Of a DNA stretch of 8,204 nucleotides, positions 5,088 through 8,204 are shown in pieces. Source of the DNA: Clostridia bacterium (GTDB lineage Bacteria > Bacillota > Clostridia > Christensenellales > Aristaeellaceae); assembly GCA_017537105.1 (NCBI GenBank), contig JAFWBZ010000222.1, forward strand, positions 1-8,204. Reading direction: 5' to 3'. Numbering within the stretch: position 1 is the first letter of the stretch; the number at the start of each line of letters is the position of its first letter. The notes under the pieces were generated by a model that did no database searches, had not been told where the DNA came from, and saw only the letters and a program-made list of their open reading frames with translations. The position numbers were made by a program, and so were the translations under genes.

Positions 5088-7955
5088 ATGGCCGTGAAAG
5101 AGATCGGAACCAGATTCAAGCTCGAGGGTGTGCAGAAGTTCAAGCAGGAGATGAATAACTGCGCCGCCGCGGTCAAGGTTTTGAACAGCGAGGAGAAGCT
5201 GGCCGAGGCGCAATTCAAGGCCACCGGCAACTCCGAAGCCTATGCCGCCGAGAAAACCCGCATCCTGAAGGAGCAGATGAAGCAGCAGCAGGCGGCGGTC
5301 GAGGCAGCGGAGAAGGCCATCAAGGATCTGTCCGACCAGGGCATGAAGCCGAACGACCGGATCATGCAGCAGTGGCAGATCCGGTTGAGCAACGCCAAGA
5401 CAAACCTGTCGAACATGCAGACCAAGCTGAACGCGGTAGAAAAGGAGTTCGGCGAGCAAAAAACGGCGGTCAAGGACACGAAGGACGAGACCGAAAAATA
5501 TAACACCGAGATGGGAAAGGTGGCCCAGGGCGTCAACCTGCAAAACACCATCACCGCGATCGATAACCTCAAGGGGCATATCGAGAACATCACCCGGAAG
5601 GCCGTGCAGGCCGCCAAGGCGGTCTGGGACATGGGCGCGGACGCGGGCAAGTGGGCGGACGACATCGCCACCGCGGCGGCCCAGGCGGGCGTGGACGCGG
5701 AGACCTGGCAGAGCTGGCAGTACGCCAGTCGCTTCATCGATACGAGCGTCCAGGACATCCTCAAAAACCAGCAGGACATCGACAAGAAGTTCAAGGAGGG
5801 CGAGGAGAGTTCCAAGACCTACGCCGAGGCGATGAAGGAAGTGGGCGTCTCCGTCCGCGACGCCAGCGGGAACCTGCGCGGCAGCCGGGAGATGTTCTGG
5901 GACGCCATCGACGCCCTGCACGACATCAGCGACGCGGACGAGCAGGCCCGGAAGGCGACACTGCTCTTCGGCAATGACTGGCGGACGCTCCAGCCGCTGA
6001 TCCAGGCGGGCAGCAAGGCCTACAAGGACATGGCCCAGCAGGGCATGGAGGTCGCCGTCGTCTCCAACGAGCAGGTGGCGGCCCTGGGCAGCGTGGACGA
6101 TGCCGTCCAGGACATGAACGCCCGGTTCGACAAGCTGAAATATGAGAGCCTGGCGGCGATGGCCCCCACCTTCGAAACCGTGGCGCAGGCCATGAGCACG
6201 GCCACGACGGCGCTCAATGAGTTCATCAGCAGCGAAGAGGGTCAGAAGGCCCTGGAAGGGCTGAACGCGGCCCTCTCCGGGATCATCAGCTCATTCCTGG
6301 GCGAGGACGGCGGGAAGGGCACCTTCCAAAAGATCGTCGAGGGCGCGAGCGGCGCAGTCGAGGAGTTCACGAAGCTGCTGGAGTGGATCAGCAACAACGG
6401 CGAGGCCGTGAAGGGCATCCTGCTCGGCATCGCGGGCACCTGGGGCGGCCTGACCGTCTTCAAAGAGGCGCTGCTGGTGATGCAGCTGATCAACCAGTTC
6501 GGCGGCAGTTCGCTCGGGAAGATGCTCTCCGGCGGGGGCAACGGGAACGTCCCGGTGAGCGCGGAGACCTCCAACACAGCGGTGAACAGCGTAAATACTA
6601 CCGCCGCGATGAACGATTCCGGGGGCGCTTTCGGGAGGTTCACAACCAAAATAGGCGCTGCGTCCGTGGTTGCGCTTGCCGTAGCGAATTATAACAATCA
6701 AAAAAAGACGCTTGATGCGCTTGCGCAGGAACAGCTTGATGTCTCGGACAAGATTGCGCAGAATCAGCAGCAATTACGGGAAAAAGGCCTCGCCATCGAC
6801 GCAACATGGAGCGAGGCGGTCAGCCGCGGCGCGGCCGCGCTGGAAAGCAAGAATATTGCGCCCGGCATATTCGGCCCGACGTGGGGAGAAAACAAGCCTG
6901 CGCTCCGTGAAGCCGTGACCTACTGGCAGGATAATCTTGACGCAATCCAAGATTTTCTGTCCAGCGACACGGTGAAAAAGCTCCGGGAATTATCAGCTGA
7001 CGACCTGATTGACATGGGCAACACGAAGACGGAGGGCGCGGACGTATCGAACCTATACGCTTTTGTCAAAAGCGTATCGAAAGAGATGGCGTCCTCCGAC
7101 GGCGCGGCGGAAACCGCTGAGGAGGCGAGCGCGCGGCTTGAAACCCTGAAGACCGACGCGGAGAGCGCGAAGACCGCCGTCCAGGAGCTGTACAAGGAGC
7201 TCAATGAAAAGTACGGCGTGATCCAGAACGGCCAGACGGGGCAGTTCGAGCTCCTCAACTCAGACAACAGCGCGGACGCTAACGCTGGCATCAAATTGCT
7301 GAATGAGCTCTACACCAAGGCCGCGGAACTCAAGACAAAATACGAGGAGGCCGGGAAGGCCGTCCCGCAGGGGCTCGCGGCGGGGATCGAAGAGGAGACC
7401 AGCACCGCGGAGACCGCGGCGCAGTCGCTCGCGGAGAAGACCGTGAAGGTCGTATCCACGAAGCTCCTGATCAACTCGCCGAGCAAGGTCATGGAGGCGA
7501 TGGGCCAGAACGTGGCCATCGGCCTCGCCAACGGCATCAACAGCCGGGCAGGCGTCGCCGTCGCGGCGGCGCAGGCGCTCGCCAACCGCGTGACGGCCAT
7601 CATGCGGCAGGCATTGCAGATCAACTCGCCGTCGAAGGTCTTTGAGCAGCTGGGCGCGTACACCGGCGAGGGATTCGCCATCGGCATCGAGCGGAGCATC
7701 GCGCAGGTCGACCGCGCGGCGGGCAGGATGCTCAGGGCCGCCGCCAGCGCGTCCAGGAACGCGCCTGCGGGCGTTTCCGCGCCGGGGTGGAGTAACAATC
7801 CGTCCGCGGGCCGGACGGCCCTCAGCGGGGCCGCCGGGGCGGTCCCTGAGAAGGTACAGGTCACGGTGATGGTGGACAAGGACGTCCTGGCGGAGACAAC
7901 CGTCCCGCTGGTGGACGCGATGATGGGCGCGCGGCTCAACGCGGTGAGGAGGTAA
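5088..7955 (+). CDS. Tail tape measure protein
   Basis: At 955 residues this is the longest gene. Tape measure proteins set tail length and are released through the tube during DNA entry; using lambda gpH as a guide, the length suggests a tail of roughly 140 nm. The N-terminus (FKLEGVQKFKQEMNNCA) leads into a long coiled-coil region at about 28-150, rich in Lys, Glu, Gln and Ala. Residues about 185-390 hold the usual helical core (KWADDIATAAAQAGVDAETW, AEAMKEVGVSVRDASGNLRG, KATLLFGNDWRTLQPLIQAG). Hydrophobic stretches at about 443-475 (GILLGIAGTWGGLTVF) and 522-535 (IGAASVVALAVANY) may act at the membrane. The C-terminus has two copies of an INSPSKV motif 50 residues apart, common in this family. 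I saw no HExxH or clear lysozyme motif. Codons from about 6590 to 7090 are poorer in GC than the rest. The stop overlaps the ribosome site of the next gene. Confidence 0.92.
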   Translation: MAVKEIGTRFKLEGVQKFKQEMNNCAAAVKVLNSEEKLAEAQFKATGNSEAYAAEKTRILKEQMKQQQAAVEAAEKAIKDLSDQGMKPNDRIMQQWQIRLSNAKTNLSNMQTKLNAVEKEFGEQKTAVKDTKDETEKYNTEMGKVAQGVNLQNTITAIDNLKGHIENITRKAVQAAKAVWDMGADAGKWADDIATAAAQAGVDAETWQSWQYASRFIDTSVQDILKNQQDIDKKFKEGEESSKTYAEAMKEVGVSVRDASGNLRGSREMFWDAIDALHDISDADEQARKATLLFGNDWRTLQPLIQAGSKAYKDMAQQGMEVAVVSNEQVAALGSVDDAVQDMNARFDKLKYESLAAMAPTFETVAQAMSTATTALNEFISSEEGQKALEGLNAALSGIISSFLGEDGGKGTFQKIVEGASGAVEEFTKLLEWISNNGEAVKGILLGIAGTWGGLTVFKEALLVMQLINQFGGSSLGKMLSGGGNGNVPVSAETSNTAVNSVNTTAAMNDSGGAFGRFTTKIGAASVVALAVANYNNQKKTLDALAQEQLDVSDKIAQNQQQLREKGLAIDATWSEAVSRGAAALESKNIAPGIFGPTWGENKPALREAVTYWQDNLDAIQDFLSSDTVKKLRELSADDLIDMGNTKTEGADVSNLYAFVKSVSKEMASSDGAAETAEEASARLETLKTDAESAKTAVQELYKELNEKYGVIQNGQTGQFELLNSDNSADANAGIKLLNELYTKAAELKTKYEEAGKAVPQGLAAGIEEETSTAETAAQSLAEKTVKVVSTKLLINSPSKVMEAMGQNVAIGLANGINSRAGVAVAAAQALANRVTAIMRQALQINSPSKVFEQLGAYTGEGFAIGIERSIAQVDRAAGRMLRAAASASRNAPAGVSAPGWSNNPSAGRTALSGAAGAVPEKVQVTVMVDKDVLAETTVPLVDAMMGARLNAVRR
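6590..7090 (+). other. Lower-GC mosaic block inside the tape measure gene
   Basis: This stretch encodes about residues 500-668. It is richer in A and T than the flanking gene: 6651-6780 is about 51% GC by hand count, while flanking stretches look well above 60%. It uses codons such as ATA, CTT, AAT and TTA (TTA at 6774 and in gaattatca) that I did not notice elsewhere in the window. The frame stays open. It probably marks an exchanged segment of the tape measure gene. Confidence 0.6.
7470..7538 (+). repeat. Tape measure C-terminal repeat, copy 1
   Basis: This encodes residues 795-817: INSPSKVMEAMGQN, then VAIGLANGI. It aligns without gaps over 23 residues with copy 2 at 7620-7688 through INSPSKV, a Gly at position 12 and a closing GxxxGI pattern. 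SPSK-type repeats recur near the ends of tape measure proteins; their job is not established here. Confidence 0.8.
7620..7688 (+). repeat. Tape measure C-terminal repeat, copy 2
   Basis: This encodes residues 845-867: INSPSKVFEQLGAY, then TGEGFAIGI. It lies exactly 150 bp (50 residues) after copy 1. The DNA is similar at the start (atcaactcgccg) but diverges after that, so the repeat is old and kept at protein level. Confidence 0.8.
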
Positions 7956-7959
7956 GGCG

Positions 7960-8204
7960 ATGGCGCGGCATGTGGAAGCCTGGATGGACGGCGTGGCGCT
8001 GTCCTCCGTCGGGCCGTTCCTCCTCCAACAGATTCAGGAGGAGCCGCCTGAAACAGAGCAGACCAGCTACGCCCGGCCCGGCATGGACGGGCAGTGGGCC
8101 GGCCCGACGCGGCGGACGGCGCTGCGGATCGTGCTGATGGTGGCGATCCGCGAGCTGTACGACCTGCCCCGGCGGGCGATGCTGGCCGAGGCGCTTGCGG
8201 TCTG
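7960..8204 (+). CDS. Distal tail (Dit-like) protein, 3' end missing
   Basis: The first 81 codons of a gene that runs off the window. AGGAGGT at 7947-7953, partly inside the end of the tape measure gene, lies six bases before the ATG. The protein begins MARHVEAWMDGVALSSVGPF, then has LLQQIQEEPPETEQTSYARP, GMDGQWAGPTRRTALRIVLM and VAIRELYDLPRRAMLAEALA. The early DGV.LSS element, the middle acidic segment, RPGMDGQ, a strand of TALRIVLMVAIRE type and the helix after YDLPRRA match the N-terminal domain of distal tail proteins. These form the ring that ends the tail tube and starts the baseplate. Position directly after the tape measure gene supports this. Receptor binding or peptidase genes would be expected further downstream, outside the window. 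Confidence 0.7.
   Translation, partial: MARHVEAWMDGVALSSVGPFLLQQIQEEPPETEQTSYARPGMDGQWAGPTRRTALRIVLMVAIRELYDLPRRAMLAEALAV

Noticed and set aside
4259..5230. Open frame of 323 codons on the - strand
   Set aside because: It is the reverse of the capsid-like gene, with Arg/Ala/His/Val-rich sequence and no ribosome site or recognisable domain.
4851..5921. Open frame of 356 codons on the - strand
   Set aside because: It is antisense to the capsid-like and tape measure genes. It is Leu/Arg/Gly-rich with no motif, and the sense frames are clearly coding with strong ribosome sites.
7470..7688. Two similar DNA segments 150 bp apart as a recombination repeat or attachment site
   Set aside because: The similarity is mainly at protein level (INSPSKV motif) and only about a dozen bases match in a row, which fits normal tape measure protein repeats.

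Overview
This window is the head-to-tail structural module of a long-tailed, non-contractile (siphovirus-type) phage or prophage. All supported genes lie on the + strand, are packed tightly or overlap by a few bases, and most have strong Shine-Dalgarno sites of the AGGAGG type. The GC-rich DNA, the strong ribosome sites and the protein families (HK97 gp10-like neck protein, phi13-type major tail protein, TP901-type tape measure protein) fit a phage of a high-GC Bacillota host, for example a gut or rumen Clostridia. The host assignment is inference. No integrase, tRNA, attachment site or host gene is present, so prophage and free phage cannot be told apart.

Layout: (1) 1-1011, the 3' part of an HK97-type major capsid protein gene ending in a bacterial Ig-like (Big_2) domain. 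It carries a perfect 79-bp direct repeat (1-79 and 499-577) that looks like a duplication or an assembly join. (2) 1040-1651, a small GT-A-fold glycosyltransferase-like protein. (3) 1657-3065, four small head-completion and neck genes, translationally coupled through ATGA-type overlaps. (4) 3080-3676, the major tail (tube) protein, followed by a long imperfect stem-loop at 3684-3722. (5) 3749-4293, the tail assembly chaperone pair, with a -1 programmed frameshift site (nine A, 4109-4117) that makes a 181-residue gpGT-type fusion. (6) 4313-5059, a 248-residue protein in an unexpected place, whose sequence resembles an HK97-fold capsid protein of the P22-coat/phage-capsid kind. (7) 5088-7955, a 955-residue tape measure protein with a lower-GC block in its middle. 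(8) 7960 to the window end, the start of a distal-tail-type protein.

Working together, the capsid, connector, stopper and neck proteins complete and close the head. The tail tube protein polymerises around the tape measure protein with help from the two chaperone forms, and the distal tail protein begins the baseplate. The non-standard parts are the Ig-decorated capsid protein beside a glycosyltransferase, the capsid-like protein between chaperone and tape measure, the stem-loop after the tail tube gene, and the mosaic tape measure gene. No intergenic stretch exceeds about 75 bases. I saw no convincing promoter, tRNA, CRISPR array, insertion sequence or intact rho-independent terminator.
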